Source: Pseudoduganella dura (GTDB taxonomy: Bacteria > Pseudomonadota > Gammaproteobacteria > Burkholderiales > Burkholderiaceae_D). Taken from it: a stretch of DNA of 64,000 bases. A program made the position numbers and the translations under genes. Where the stretch lies: assembly GCF_009727155.1 (NCBI RefSeq), contig NZ_WNWM01000002.1:2976001-3040000 (forward strand), written 5' to 3'. Positions 44,172 to 57,036 of this stretch are shown one piece after another. Under the pieces are notes generated by a model. The model did not search any database and was not told the origin of the DNA. It saw nothing but the letters and a program-made list of their open reading frames with translations. The stretch's first letter is position 1, and each line of letters begins with the position of its first letter.

Positions 44172-45215
44172 ATGGGTATCGGCAGCTTTATCAAGAAACA
44201 GTTCATCGACGTCCTGCAGTGGAACGAAGACCAGGAAGGCGTGCTGGCCTGGCGCTATCCGATGCAGGATTTCGAGATCCAGAACGGCGGCGTGCTGGTG
44301 GTGCGCGAGTCGCAGGTGGCGGTGTTCGTCAACGAAGGCCAGATCGCCGACGTGTTCGGCCCCGGCACGCACAAGCTGACGACGCAGACGCTGCCCGTGC
44401 TGACCAACCTGAAAAACTGGGACAAGCTGTTCGATTCACCGTTCAAGTCCGACGTGTATTTCTTCAGCACGCGCGTGCAGACGGGGCGCAAGTGGGGCAC
44501 GCCGCAGCCGGTGACGATCCGCGACAAGGATTTCGACATGATCCGCGTGCGCGCCTTCGGCATGTATTCCTACCGCGTGACGGACGCCCGCAAGTTCTTC
44601 ACCGAGATCAGCGGCACCCGCGAGGCTTACACGCGCGACGAAGTGGAAGAGCAGTTGCGCGGCATCCTGCTGTCCACGATGGCCAGCTCGATCGGCGGCT
44701 CGAACGTAGCCTTCCTCGACATGGCGGCGAACCAGGCGCTGATGGCGCAGGAAATCAAGGGTGACCTGGCCGACGCGTTCGCGCGCTACGGCATCGGCCT
44801 CGACGAGTTCAACGTGGCTTCCGTGAGCCTGCCGGAAGAACTGCAGCAGGCGCTGGACGACCGCATCTCGGCCGGCATGAAGGGCGGCCTGTCGGCCGAC
44901 AAGATGGCCGGTTTCACGCGTTACCAGACCGCCACCGCGATTCCGCTGGCGGCGCAGAACGAAGGCGGCATCGCCGGCATCGGGGCCGGGCTCGGGGCCG
45001 GGGTGACGATCGGCCAGGCGATGGGCCAGGCGGTCGGCGCTTCGCTGGCGCCGGCCGCGCCGCAAGCCGCGCCCGCGCCGGTGCCGGCACCGGCAGCGGA
45101 AGACCCGATCGAAGCCCGCCTGCAAAAGCTGAAAGGCTTGCTGGACAAGGGCCTGATCTCCGCCGCCGACTATGACAGCACGAAAGCCGAGCTGCTGAAG
45201 AAACTGATCGGCTAG
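44172..45215 (+). CDS. SPFH-domain protein with C-terminal SHOCT
   Basis: Protein of 347 residues. An SPFH/band-7-like domain (about 35-245) is of the virion-core-protein type, with GGVLVVRESQVAVFVNEGQIADVFGPG and MIRVRAFGMYSYRVTDARKFF. A Gly/Ala/Pro-rich linker (about 250-310) follows, then a SHOCT motif (LQKLKGLLDKGLISAADYDSTKAELLKKL) at the end. SPFH proteins form large membrane-bound assemblies that organise membrane regions. AGGAG lies before ATG 44172. Placed between DUF350 and DUF4178 proteins, it should be the scaffold of this membrane system. Confidence 0.9.
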   Translation: MGIGSFIKKQFIDVLQWNEDQEGVLAWRYPMQDFEIQNGGVLVVRESQVAVFVNEGQIADVFGPGTHKLTTQTLPVLTNLKNWDKLFDSPFKSDVYFFSTRVQTGRKWGTPQPVTIRDKDFDMIRVRAFGMYSYRVTDARKFFTEISGTREAYTRDEVEEQLRGILLSTMASSIGGSNVAFLDMAANQALMAQEIKGDLADAFARYGIGLDEFNVASVSLPEELQQALDDRISAGMKGGLSADKMAGFTRYQTATAIPLAAQNEGGIAGIGAGLGAGVTIGQAMGQAVGASLAPAAPQAAPAPVPAPAAEDPIEARLQKLKGLLDKGLISAADYDSTKAELLKKLIG

Positions 45216-45220
45216 AAGCG

Positions 45221-46684
45221 TTGCTGACTCTCTCTTGTCCCAGCTGCGGCGCCGAGGTGCGCTTCCGCTCGCACGCGGCCGTGATGGCCGTGTGCGAGTA
45301 CTGCCGTACCGGCGTGCTCAAGGACCCGGGCGACGTCGGCGACCTGGGCAAGATTTCCGAAGTCCTGGAAGACTATTCGCCAATCCAGCCCGGCACCTCG
45401 GGCATCTGGGGCAGCCGGCCATTCACCGTCCTCGGCCGGCTGCAGCTGCGCTATGACGCCGGCTTCTGGAACGAGTGGTACCTGCTGTTCGACGATGGCG
45501 CAAGCGGCTGGCTGGGCGACGCTTCCGGCCAGTTCACGATCACCGTGCTGCGGCAGGCCGAAGGCCCCCTGCCCGCTTTCGGCGACCTGGTGCCCGGCAA
45601 TCACGTCACGGTCGGCGGCGAGCGTTACATGGCGGCGGACGTGCGCACCGCCCGCTGCACGGGCGGCCAGGGCGAGCTGCCGTTCCGCGTGGGTCCAGGC
45701 TGGGAAGCGAAGGTGGCCGACCTGCGCGCCGGCAGCGCTTTCCTGACGCTCGACTATTCGGAAGGCCCCACGCCGCTGGTGTATGCCGGCGTGCCGGTCA
45801 CGCTGGACGGCCTGCGCCCGCAGCTGCTGCGCGACGACCTGGAAATCCAGCGCACCGCCGGCCGCTTCCGCGGCAAGGTGACGGCGCTCGATTGCCCATC
45901 GTGCGGCGGCGCCATCAAGTATTTGCCGGGCATGACCGCCAATCTCGTCTGCCCCGCCTGCCGCGCGCAGCTCGACGCGGCCAGCCCGGAGATCGAAGTG
46001 CTGCGCGCCGGTGAACGGGTCGATGCCGTCGCCACCACGCTGCCGCTCGGCACGGAAGGCACGCTGGGCAACCAGAAGCTCGCCGTGATCGGCGTGATGC
46101 GCCGCGAGGATGACGAAGGCACGGCGTGGACCGAGTACCTGCTGTACGGCAGCCGCGCCGGCTTCACGTGGCTGGTCGAGACGGACGACGGCTGGCAGCG
46201 CTCCGACGTGCTGGACGCCTGGCCCGCGTGGCACGGCGAATCGGCCACGCTGGACAATGTCGACTACCGCCGGTTATACGAATACCCGGCGCGTGTGACG
46301 TTCGCCGCCGGTGCCTTCAACTGGCGTGTCGAGGTAGGCGACGTGGCGCAGGTCGAAGAATTCAGGCAGGGCCAGACCACGCTGGCGGCGGAGCGCAGCG
46401 CACATGAAATCACGTGGTCGCGCTCGAAACCGGTGGCATGGGACCAGTTGCAGGCATGGTTCCCGGATACGCTGAAAGCGAAGGCCGCGCCGCCGCGCGC
46501 GTCGGGCAAGCCGACGGGCGGCACCCCCTACCGCGATGCCGCGCGGATGCTGATCATTGCCACCGGCGTGGTGAACGCGATCCCGCTGATGTTCAATTTC
46601 GGCGGCACGTTTGCGTATTCCGTGCTGGCCGCGCTGGCGCTGTACCTGCCGGCGGTTTTCCTGGATAACAACGACAACGCATGA
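45221..46684 (+). CDS. Zinc-ribbon DUF4178 protein, membrane-anchored
   Basis: Protein of 487 residues with two tandem units. Each starts with a zinc ribbon (CPSCGAEVRF...CEYC near 6-31; CPSCGGAIKY...CPAC near 226-250) and continues with a DUF4178 domain (GRLQLRYDAGFWNEWYLLFDDG; GVMRREDDEGTAWTEYLLYG). Two membrane segments lie at the C-terminus (about 447-480). The best start is TTG 45221, five bases after the SPFH stop; there is no ATG before the first zinc ribbon. Its stop overlaps the next start (ATGA). Function is unknown; it belongs to the polyamine-linked unit. Confidence 0.87.
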   Translation: MLTLSCPSCGAEVRFRSHAAVMAVCEYCRTGVLKDPGDVGDLGKISEVLEDYSPIQPGTSGIWGSRPFTVLGRLQLRYDAGFWNEWYLLFDDGASGWLGDASGQFTITVLRQAEGPLPAFGDLVPGNHVTVGGERYMAADVRTARCTGGQGELPFRVGPGWEAKVADLRAGSAFLTLDYSEGPTPLVYAGVPVTLDGLRPQLLRDDLEIQRTAGRFRGKVTALDCPSCGGAIKYLPGMTANLVCPACRAQLDAASPEIEVLRAGERVDAVATTLPLGTEGTLGNQKLAVIGVMRREDDEGTAWTEYLLYGSRAGFTWLVETDDGWQRSDVLDAWPAWHGESATLDNVDYRRLYEYPARVTFAAGAFNWRVEVGDVAQVEEFRQGQTTLAAERSAHEITWSRSKPVAWDQLQAWFPDTLKAKAAPPRASGKPTGGTPYRDAARMLIIATGVVNAIPLMFNFGGTFAYSVLAALALYLPAVFLDNNDNA

Positions 46685-46845
46685 AAAAGTTCTGGATCTA
46701 CGGTGTCGTGGTGGTGGTGGTCTCGACGGTGCTCAGCTGGAGCAATCTGAATGGCAGTCCATCGCGCGGTGCCTACCGCACCGGCTCGACATGGTCGTCG
46801 AACACCGGCGGCGGCAGCTGGGGCGGCGGCGGAGGCCATAAGTGA
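46681..46845 (+). CDS. 54-residue membrane peptide with Gly-rich tail
   Basis: Small gene between the DUF4178 gene and speD, overlapping both by four bases (ATGA at the start, GTGA at the end), which argues that it is translated. It has a Lys-Lys start, one hydrophobic helix ([17 protein letters not shown], about 4-20), and a Ser/Gly/Trp tail ending [12 protein letters not shown]. The topology suggests a single-pass inner-membrane peptide with an outward-facing or cytoplasmic glycine tail. No family is recognised. It may be a subunit or assembly factor of the surrounding membrane system. Confidence 0.78.
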   Translation: MKKFWIYGVVVVVVSTVLSWSNLNGSPSRGAYRTGSTWSSNTGGGSWGGGGGHK

Positions 46846-47231
46846 GCGGGTCACCAGCCACCATCTACAAGGCCGAGGGAACTCATCTGCTGGCCGATCT
46901 GTCCGGCGTGGCGCCGGCGCTGTTGACCGGCTGTGACGGGATCGAAGCGCTGTTGCGCACGGCGGCGCAAGCGGCCGGCGCGCATATCCTGCACAGCCAT
47001 TTTCATGCGTTCGGGCCCGGGCTCGGCGTGACCGGCGTGGTACTGCTGGCCGAATCGCATATTTCGATCCACACCTGGCCCGAGCAGGCATTCGCCGCGG
47101 TCGATATCTTCATGTGCGGGGCCGCCGCGCCCCAGCGCGCACTGGCCGTGCTGCGCAACGCCCTGGCGCCGGCGCACTGCCGCGTGCGCACCGTGCAACG
47201 CAGTGCGATCGACGAACCGGTCACGGGGTAG
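46842..47231 (+). CDS. speD: S-adenosylmethionine decarboxylase proenzyme
   Basis: Pyruvoyl enzyme of 129 residues that makes the aminopropyl donor for spermidine. Self-cleavage should occur between Glu71 and Ser72 in [13 protein letters not shown], and His77 and Cys92 (FMCG) are the expected catalytic partners, in the spacing of the Thermotoga maritima class 1B enzyme. [18 protein letters not shown] is also typical. Start is GTG 46842, overlapping the upstream peptide stop. It closes the five-gene unit and should serve the membrane-fused spermidine synthase encoded on the other side. It converges on a VOC protein gene, 16 bases away. Confidence 0.93.
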   Translation: MSGSPATIYKAEGTHLLADLSGVAPALLTGCDGIEALLRTAAQAAGAHILHSHFHAFGPGLGVTGVVLLAESHISIHTWPEQAFAAVDIFMCGAAAPQRALAVLRNALAPAHCRVRTVQRSAIDEPVTG

Positions 47232-47247
47232 TGGCCATCGTGGCCGC

Positions 47248-47637
47248 TTATTTCTCCCTGATCGTCGCCTCGATATTGTTGCCGTCGAAGTCCAGCATAT
47301 AGGCGCTGTAATAATGGCCCGCGCCGACCCGCAAGCCGGGCGGGCCGTGATCTTCGGCACCGTGTTCCATCGCCGCGGCATAAAACCTGTCGACGGCTTC
47401 CTGGTCGGGGGCCGCGAAGGCGATATGCAGCGGCGCATTGCCGGCCTGGTGCCCGGCCCGCCAGTAAGTGGGAATTTCGGACCCGAGCCAGATAAACGGC
47501 TGGCCTCCTTCGGCCGCATAAATACACCAGTCCATGTCGGTCTCCGTGCGGCGGATTCCCAGTGGCGCGAGGCAGGCGTCGTACAACGCCATGCTGCGCG
47601 GGAAATCTGTCACGACAATACCGAGATGATGAAACAT
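47248..47637 (-). CDS. VOC/glyoxalase-fold protein
   Basis: Protein of 129 residues of the vicinal oxygen chelate superfamily. Marks are MFHHLGIVVTDFPRSMALYDACLAPLGI at the start, PLHIAFAAPDQEAVDRFYAAAM in the middle and GHYYSAYMLDFDGNNIEATIRE at the end, with His4, a middle His and the late Glu as the usual metal ligands. No substrate can be assigned. Start at ATG 47637, with TCAGGAGCAG upstream; longer in-frame starts are not supported. It converges on speD. Confidence 0.87.
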   Translation of the reverse strand: MFHHLGIVVTDFPRSMALYDACLAPLGIRRTETDMDWCIYAAEGGQPFIWLGSEIPTYWRAGHQAGNAPLHIAFAAPDQEAVDRFYAAAMEHGAEDHGPPGLRVGAGHYYSAYMLDFDGNNIEATIREK

Positions 47638-47808
47638 GCGCTGCTCCTGAAGTGAGAGAGACCAGCCTATCACTGTTGATAGCGTACCGGCGCGCACGAT
47701 TGCCTGTCGGTGGCCATGGCCGCCATGGTGCCGGGCATGCGCGCCGGTGAATCCGGCACGATGCATTGTTGCGGCGGAAGACACTCGGTTACACTGTCGG
47801 CTGACTCC

Positions 47809-48393
47809 ATGACCCTTACTGCCATGCGCCGCCTTGCGCCCCGATTTTCCCTGATTGCCCTGCCCCTGCTGCTTGCCGTTGCGGGCTGCGGCGACGATTA
47901 CCAGCCCGAACAGTTATACATGGCGACGAGCCCCGATTGCCGGGAATGGGTGGATGGGTCGACATTCAACCTGCCGGACGGTGTGAGCGTTTCCGCCACC
48001 AGCCCCGTCACGCTGAAGCAGGGAAGCGCCGAGTTCGGCATCATCTACCTGGTGCCGCGCGGCGGCCGGGTACAGTTCATCACGCGGGCGTTCAATGTCA
48101 CGCAGCCGAAAGGCGCAACGATCGCCAAGGCGAAGATCATCAGCTATTACCAGCGCGGCACCAATAACCGCGCCGAAATGGTGGAAGTGATCGAGAACAT
48201 CCCGGGCCTGCTGCTCCCGGTCGCCACGGCGGACGTCACGCAGTGGCGCATCCGGCTGGGCGTGCCCGCCGGCCTGCCCGACCGCTTCGACCTGGTGACG
48301 TCCGACGTCATCATCGGCAACGAACGCTACCCGGTGCGCACGTTTACCTATCGCTGGTTCCCGGAGCGCAAGGCTTACGGGCTCTGCCGCTAA
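47809..48393 (+). CDS. Putative lipoprotein of unknown function
   Basis: Protein of 194 residues with a lipoprotein signal: a hydrophobic core and lipobox LAVAGC, lipidated Cys27. The mature part has no family that I recognise; it is predicted to be mostly beta (FNLPDGVSVSATSPVTLKQG, FGIIYLVPRGGRVQFITRAF). Start could also be ATG 47824. No good ribosome site is seen at either. The gene is followed by two GGGGACTGTCCCC repeats. It does not appear linked to the neighbours. Confidence 0.7.
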   Translation: MTLTAMRRLAPRFSLIALPLLLAVAGCGDDYQPEQLYMATSPDCREWVDGSTFNLPDGVSVSATSPVTLKQGSAEFGIIYLVPRGGRVQFITRAFNVTQPKGATIAKAKIISYYQRGTNNRAEMVEVIENIPGLLLPVATADVTQWRIRLGVPAGLPDRFDLVTSDVIIGNERYPVRTFTYRWFPERKAYGLCR

Positions 48394-48435
48394 AGTTTCC
48401 TGAAATCGGGGACTGTCCCCCCTTCCGGAAACTTT
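48392..48435. repeat. Nested palindrome with GGGGACTGTCCCC core, copy 1
   Basis: AAAGTTTCC (48392-48400) pairs with GGAAACTTT (48427-48435) around GGGGACTGTCCCC (48408-48420). It starts right at the lipoprotein stop codon and may act as its terminator. A second core copy lies 100 bases further on. Confidence 0.7.
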
Positions 48436-48513
48436 TCCCGAAAATGAGAAGTAGAAATCCTGCGTAAGTCGCGGCACGAAGTTGACGGCTTCTCAAATTC
48501 GAGAATTGTTGTC

Positions 48514-48544
48514 AAAAAATGGGGACTGTCCCCGTGATTTTTTT
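48514..48544. repeat. GGGGACTGTCCCC hairpin, copy 2
   Basis: GGGGACTGTCCCC (48521-48533) is flanked by six A before and seven T after, so it can act as a terminator in both directions. The same 13-base core occurs at 48408-48420. It lies just beyond the ATP synthase terminator. Confidence 0.7.
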
Positions 48545-48560
48545 GCAACGGTGAAGGCGT

Positions 48561-48590
48561 AAAAAAAGCAGCCCGAAAGCTGCTTTTTTT
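48561..48590 (-). terminator. Rho-independent terminator of the atp operon
   Basis: AGCAGC pairs with GCTGCT around a CCGAAA loop, with seven A and seven T on the outside. It ends 14 bases past the atpC stop codon on the minus strand and is symmetrical enough to work both ways. Confidence 0.9.
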
Positions 48591-48603
48591 GGATGCGACC
48601 AGA

Positions 48604-49029
48604 TCAGTGCTTGTTCTGGCGCAGTTTGGCGATGGCTGCCAGCTGGCCGATGGCCGCTGCCAGTTCCGCCTGGGCTTTCGCGTAGTCGATGCCGGTCTGG
48701 TTGTTGGCCAGGCTTTCTTCCGCCAGTTTCTTGGCGGCCTGGGCCTTGGCTTCGTCCAGGTCGCCGCCGCGGATCGCGGTGTCGGCCAGGACCGTCACGG
48801 CGTTCGGCTGCACTTCCAGCAGGCCGCCGGCGACGAAGACGAATTCTTCTTCCGACTTGCCCAGCACCTGGATGCGCACCGCGCCCGGACGGATACGGGT
48901 GATCAAAGGCGTGTGCTTCGGGTAGATACCCAGCTCGCCCTGCTCGCCCGGCAACGCGACGAAGGTGGCTTCGCCGGAGAAGATCAGCTCTTCTGCCGAG
49001 ACCACATCGACGTGAATAGTGTTTGCCAT
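48604..49029 (-). CDS. atpC: ATP synthase epsilon subunit
   Basis: Central-stalk F1 subunit of 141 residues that couples rotation and inhibits ATP hydrolysis. Visible are the N-terminal beta sandwich ([43 protein letters not shown]) in outline and the C-terminal helical hairpin ([15 protein letters not shown] and [11 protein letters not shown]). AGGAT precedes the ATG. It is the last gene of the operon and is followed by its terminator. Confidence 0.97.
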   Translation of the reverse strand: MANTIHVDVVSAEELIFSGEATFVALPGEQGELGIYPKHTPLITRIRPGAVRIQVLGKSEEEFVFVAGGLLEVQPNAVTVLADTAIRGGDLDEAKAQAAKKLAEESLANNQTGIDYAKAQAELAAAIGQLAAIAKLRQNKH

Positions 49030-49085
49030 AGTTATCCTAACGGTTGAACGCCCCGCTTCACGAAGAAGCGGGGCGTCGCATCAAA

Positions 49086-50516
<1,431 letters not shown>

Positions 50517-51392
50517 TTAAACCGCTGCCGCACCGGCCACGATTTCAGAGAGTTCTTTGGTAATGGCTGCCTGACGGGTCTTGTTGTACACCAGCTTCAG
50601 TTCGCCGATCACACTGCCGGCGTTGTCGCTGGCGGCCTTCATTGCCACCATCCGCGCCGATTGCTCGGACGCGAGGTTTTCCGCCACGGACTGGTACACC
50701 AGGGCTTCCACGTAACGTTCCAGCAGTTCGTCGATGACGGTCGCTGCATCCGGTTCGTAGATGTAATCCCAGTTGATGCCGCCCTTGTCCGCTTCGCGCT
50801 TTTCCGCCGTCAGCGGCAGCAGCTGTTCGACCATCGGTTCCTGCTTCATCGTGTTGATGAACTTGGTGTAGCACAGGTAAACGGCGTCCAGCTTGCCTTC
50901 CTGGAACTTCTCCAGCATGACTTTCACGGGGCCGATCAGCTTTTCCAGGTGCGGGGTATCGCCGATCTGCGTCGCCTGTGCCACCACGGGCACACCGATG
51001 CGGTTCAGGAAACCGAGACCCTTGTTGCCGATCGCGACCGCTTCAACTTTATTGCCGGCCGCTTCCAGTTCCTTCGTCTTGTTCGTCACCGCGCGCAGCA
51101 CATTGGTGTTCATGCCACCGCACAGACCCTTGTCGGTCGTGATGATGATGAAACCGACGGCTCTTGCCTGCGTGCCCTGGGCATCAGCCAGGAACGGGTG
51201 CGTGTACTCGGGATTGGCGCCAGCCAGGTTCGCGGCGATGTTACGAATCTTGTCCGCATAGGGACGGGCGGCGCGCATGCGATCCTGCGCCTTGCGCATT
51301 TTCGATGCGGCGACCATTTCCATCGCCTTCGTGATCTTCTTCGTATTCTCTACGCTCTTGATCTTGCCACGTATCTCTTTGCCTACTGCCAT
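50517..51392 (-). CDS. atpG: ATP synthase gamma subunit
   Basis: Rotor shaft of F1, 291 residues. The N-terminal coiled-coil helix ([35 protein letters not shown], in outline) and the C-terminal helix ([22 protein letters not shown]) are the family signatures, with [12 protein letters not shown] between them. AAGGAG lies before the ATG. It contacts both atpA and atpD products and couples them to the c ring. Confidence 0.97.
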   Translation of the reverse strand: MAVGKEIRGKIKSVENTKKITKAMEMVAASKMRKAQDRMRAARPYADKIRNIAANLAGANPEYTHPFLADAQGTQARAVGFIIITTDKGLCGGMNTNVLRAVTNKTKELEAAGNKVEAVAIGNKGLGFLNRIGVPVVAQATQIGDTPHLEKLIGPVKVMLEKFQEGKLDAVYLCYTKFINTMKQEPMVEQLLPLTAEKREADKGGINWDYIYEPDAATVIDELLERYVEALVYQSVAENLASEQSARMVAMKAASDNAGSVIGELKLVYNKTRQAAITKELSEIVAGAAAV

Positions 51393-51451
51393 GAGTCCTT
51401 ACTCCTTCTGTACAGAAGCGGCCCCTTTCGACGGGGCCGCTGTAGCTGCAC

Positions 51452-52993
<1,542 letters not shown>

Positions 52994-53069
52994 GGTAACT
53001 CCTAATTGTGTTCTCTCAGCTTGCGCGAGGGTATAAGGGTCTGCCGCAGGTGGACGCGGTACTGCCCGC

Positions 53070-53603
53070 TTACGACGTCAGCGCGACGCGCATCTGTTCG
53101 AGCTTGGCGCGTACCGAAGTGTCCAGCACTTCGTCACCGACCACCACGCGCACGCCGCCGATCAACGCTGGATCGACCGTGACTTGCGGGTTCAGCTTGC
53201 GGCCGAATTTCTTTTCCAGCGTCGCGACCAGGGCAGCGACTTGGCCGCCGTCCAGATCGAATGCGCTCGTGATGTCGGCATCCGCCGCACCTTCCACGCC
53301 GTTTTTCAGGTCGTTGAATTGGGTGCCGATTTCCGGCAGCAATGCGAGGCGGCCGTTTTCGATCAGCGTCGAGAGAAAATTGTTCGCTTCCGCGGTCAGC
53401 GGCGATTTCAGCAGGGAGGTGACGGTGGCCAGCACATCGCTGTCCGACACCTTCGGGTTGCGGGCATATGCCAGCACCTCTTCGTGCGAACCGATCTGGG
53501 CCAGTTCGGACACCAGATCGGACCATTGCGCGAGGTTGCCAGCCTGGGCTACGCGGAAGAGGGCTTCCGCGTAAGGACGAGCGACGGTTGCGAGTTCAGC
53601 CAT
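53070..53603 (-). CDS. atpH: ATP synthase delta subunit
   Basis: Peripheral-stalk F1 subunit (OSCP-like), 177 residues, joining alpha to the b dimer. [15 protein letters not shown] at the start and [27 protein letters not shown] at the end are the family signatures. The start lies three bases from the atpF stop, so translation is coupled. Confidence 0.96.
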   Translation of the reverse strand: MAELATVARPYAEALFRVAQAGNLAQWSDLVSELAQIGSHEEVLAYARNPKVSDSDVLATVTSLLKSPLTAEANNFLSTLIENGRLALLPEIGTQFNDLKNGVEGAADADITSAFDLDGGQVAALVATLEKKFGRKLNPQVTVDPALIGGVRVVVGDEVLDTSVRAKLEQMRVALTS

Positions 53604-53605
53604 GA

Positions 53606-54076
53606 TTACAGCTCGGTCGCAAGGCGATTCAGCAGGTCGGCGTGGGCCGACGCGTTGACTTCGCGCTTCAGGATTTGCTCGGCGCCCTTGACTGCCAGGT
53701 CCGCCACCTGGGCACGCAGTTGCTCGCGTGCCTGGGTAACCTGCTGGTCGGCTTCTGCCTTGGCGGTCGCGATGATGCGATCCGCTTCGGCTTTGGCATT
53801 GGCCTTGATTTCTTCAGCGATCAGCTGAGCACGCTTTTCAGCGTCCGCGACGCGCGACGCAGCTTCGTCACGCGCGGAGGTCAGGGCTTCCGCGGCGCGC
53901 TTTTCAGCAGCCGCCATCGAAGCCTGGCCCTGGTCGGCAGCAGCCAGACCATCCGCGATACGCTTGGCACGCTCATCCAGCGCGCTGTTCAGCGCCGGGA
54001 ATACGAATTTCATCGAGAACCAGACGAGCACCGCGAAGGTGATCATCTGGCCGATGAGAGACATATTGATGTTCAT
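53606..54076 (-). CDS. atpF: ATP synthase b subunit
   Basis: Peripheral-stalk F0 subunit, 156 residues: one N-terminal membrane helix ([20 protein letters not shown], about 11-30) and a long charged Ala-rich coiled coil (about 35-140). It begins [10 protein letters not shown], as in other Burkholderiales. AGGAGC precedes the ATG. It lies 38 bases after atpE. Confidence 0.96.
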   Translation of the reverse strand: MNINMSLIGQMITFAVLVWFSMKFVFPALNSALDERAKRIADGLAAADQGQASMAAAEKRAAEALTSARDEAASRVADAEKRAQLIAEEIKANAKAEADRIIATAKAEADQQVTQAREQLRAQVADLAVKGAEQILKREVNASAHADLLNRLATEL

Positions 54077-54114
54077 ACCTTGCTCCTAAAAAGTTTCCCC
54101 GGTTGGAGCGTGAA

Positions 54115-54411
<297 letters not shown>

Positions 54412-54513
54412 CTAAGATTTAAAAAAACACAGATACCAGATTTAAAAAACTCTTTTTTACAGCGAACTTCTCGGAACCCCGACAGACCGTACCCGGCCTG
54501 TCGGGTTTCTTCA

Positions 54514-55398
<885 letters not shown>

Positions 55399-55767
55399 TC
55401 ACACTGCGAGCAATGCAAACCAATATGCCAATGTCGTCACCGCAAAACCCAAGATCAGCCATAACCAGGCCGCCGATGGAAACAGCACCAGCGTCGTTAT
55501 GAACAGAACTGCTGTAATGAATACTTTTATCATCTCGGCGCGAAAATGCCGCCGGAAGACTGCCTTGGCGTCACCGTTGCCGCGTGCGACGATCAGCGCG
55601 TAGACCAAGCTGCCCGCCACCGTGATCCCGCCGCCCATGGCAGCGGACCAGCCTTTTTCCATCCCGGCGAAAAGCGCAACGAGGGCGGAAAACAGGACGG
55701 CGATTGTCAGTTGCAGAGCGACGATGCGAAAGACCGGCCGGGCGATACCTGCTGCAGAATCACTCAC
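55399..55767 (-). CDS. atpI: ATP synthase assembly protein AtpI
   Basis: Membrane protein of 122 residues with four hydrophobic segments that helps assemble the c ring. It has the family pattern PVFRIVALQLTIAVLFSALVAL, GWSAAMGGGITVAGSLVYALIVARG and FFRAEMIKVFITA-like sequence (RHFRAEMIKVFITAVLF). The start is GTG 55767; no ATG fits. It is the first gene of the atp operon, behind a clear promoter 44 bases upstream. Confidence 0.92.
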   Translation of the reverse strand: MSDSAAGIARPVFRIVALQLTIAVLFSALVALFAGMEKGWSAAMGGGITVAGSLVYALIVARGNGDAKAVFRRHFRAEMIKVFITAVLFITTLVLFPSAAWLWLILGFAVTTLAYWFALLAV

Positions 55768-56118
55768 TTGCCAACTTTCTTAACGGAGCTTTAAGACCCA
55801 AAGACACGGGATTATAGGGCTGTTACGATTGCCACGTCAAACATGCTGCACCGCAACAGAGCGATTTAAGGCAACATTGCAACAAATTTAGCAACACGTT
55901 TATCCATTTTGCACCATGCCGGTGCATCGCTCCCCTGCAGAGCAAACTTAAATGTCACTTAAACACCATCGGGCGTGATAACTCACTGTCCGATACCGGC
56001 TGTTCCAGCGTTTTTCCACTTTTTAGGCGTTTTTCGATGGCTTGCCGGATACCGCGACCAATATCGGGACAGGAACCGGCCGCTGCAATAGACGGTCCGG
56101 CAACCTTCGTGACTATTT
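55768..56118. other. 351-bp spacer between parB and atpI
   Basis: It holds the atp promoter at its right-hand start (55811-55840). The remainder is AT-richer than the genes, with several runs such as TTTTTCCACTTTTTAGG; no gene, RNA or clear terminator is visible. parB ends at its left border on the minus strand. Confidence 0.6.
55811..55840 (-). promoter_or_regulatory. Promoter of the atp operon
   Basis: On the minus strand TTGACG (55840-55835) and a perfect TATAAT (55816-55811) are 18 bases apart, ending 44 bases before the atpI GTG. It is among the best sigma70-type promoters in the window. Confidence 0.78.
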
Positions 56119-57015
56119 TTAGAGGGGATGCTCGGCGCGCAGCCGGGCCAGCACGCCGTCCAGGATATCGAGGTCGGCGAAGTCGATGATCATCTGGCCC
56201 TTGCCCTTGGTACCGATGCGGAACGAGACCGGCGTGGCCAGCCGGTCGGACAGTTCTTCTTCCAGGCGCTTGATATCGCCCGACTTTTCCCGCACCTTCG
56301 CGTCCGGCGGCGCATTCTGCTCTTCCTGCGTGCGGGTAACGAGCTTTTCCGTTTCGCGCACCGACAGGCGCCGGGCAATGACCACGTTGGCCAGCGTGAT
56401 CTGCGTGGCGGCATCCACCGCCAGCAAGGCACGGGCATGGCCCATGTCGATGTCGCCGGCCATCAGCATGGTCTGCACCGGCGCGGCCAGGTTCAGCAGG
56501 CGCAACAGGTTCGACACGGCGGACCGCGAACGGCCGACGGCATTCGCCGCCTGCTCATGCGTAAAGGCAAAGTCGGTGATCAGCCGGTGGATGCCCTGCG
56601 CTTCCTCCAGCGGGTTGAGGTCTTCGCGCTGGATGTTCTCGATCAGCGCCATCGCGGCGGCGGAGGTGTCGTCCACTTCGCGCACCAGCACGGGGACCGT
56701 GTCCAGCCCGGCAATTTGTGCGGCGCGGAAGCGGCGCTCGCCGGCGATGATTTCATACTTGGTGCCACCCGGCTCGTTGCCGACAGGGCGTACGAGGATC
56801 GGCTGCATGATGCCCTGCGCCTTGATGGATGCGGCCAGCTCGTTCAGGCTGCCTTCATCCATCCGCGTGCGCGGCTGGTATTTACCAGGTTGCAACTGCC
56901 CCAGTGGCAGTTCCGATGGTGCGCCCTGCTCGGTGGCACTGGATGAAGCGTTGTCGTCGCCGCCCAGCAGCGCGTCGAGGCCGCGGCCGAGGCCTTTGAG
57001 TTTTTTGGTTGCCAT
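56119..57015 (-). CDS. parB: Chromosome-partitioning protein ParB
   Basis: DNA-binding CTPase of 298 residues that loads on parS sites and spreads. LKGLGRGLDALLGG at the start, the ParB/Srx CTP box ERRFRAAQIAGLDTVPVLVR with GERRFRAA, the ALIENIQREDLNPLEEAQG motif, and a helix-turn-helix (TDFAFTHEQAANAVGRSRSAVSNLLRLL) are all visible. The C-terminal dimer domain ends the protein. It lies 160 bases after parA, with a hairpin in the gap. Its expected sites lie upstream of mnmG (60743-60876). Confidence 0.96.
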   Translation of the reverse strand: MATKKLKGLGRGLDALLGGDDNASSSATEQGAPSELPLGQLQPGKYQPRTRMDEGSLNELAASIKAQGIMQPILVRPVGNEPGGTKYEIIAGERRFRAAQIAGLDTVPVLVREVDDTSAAAMALIENIQREDLNPLEEAQGIHRLITDFAFTHEQAANAVGRSRSAVSNLLRLLNLAAPVQTMLMAGDIDMGHARALLAVDAATQITLANVVIARRLSVRETEKLVTRTQEEQNAPPDAKVREKSGDIKRLEEELSDRLATPVSFRIGTKGKGQMIIDFADLDILDGVLARLRAEHPL

Positions 57016-57036
57016 GTAGTGTGCTCTTGCTCGTCA

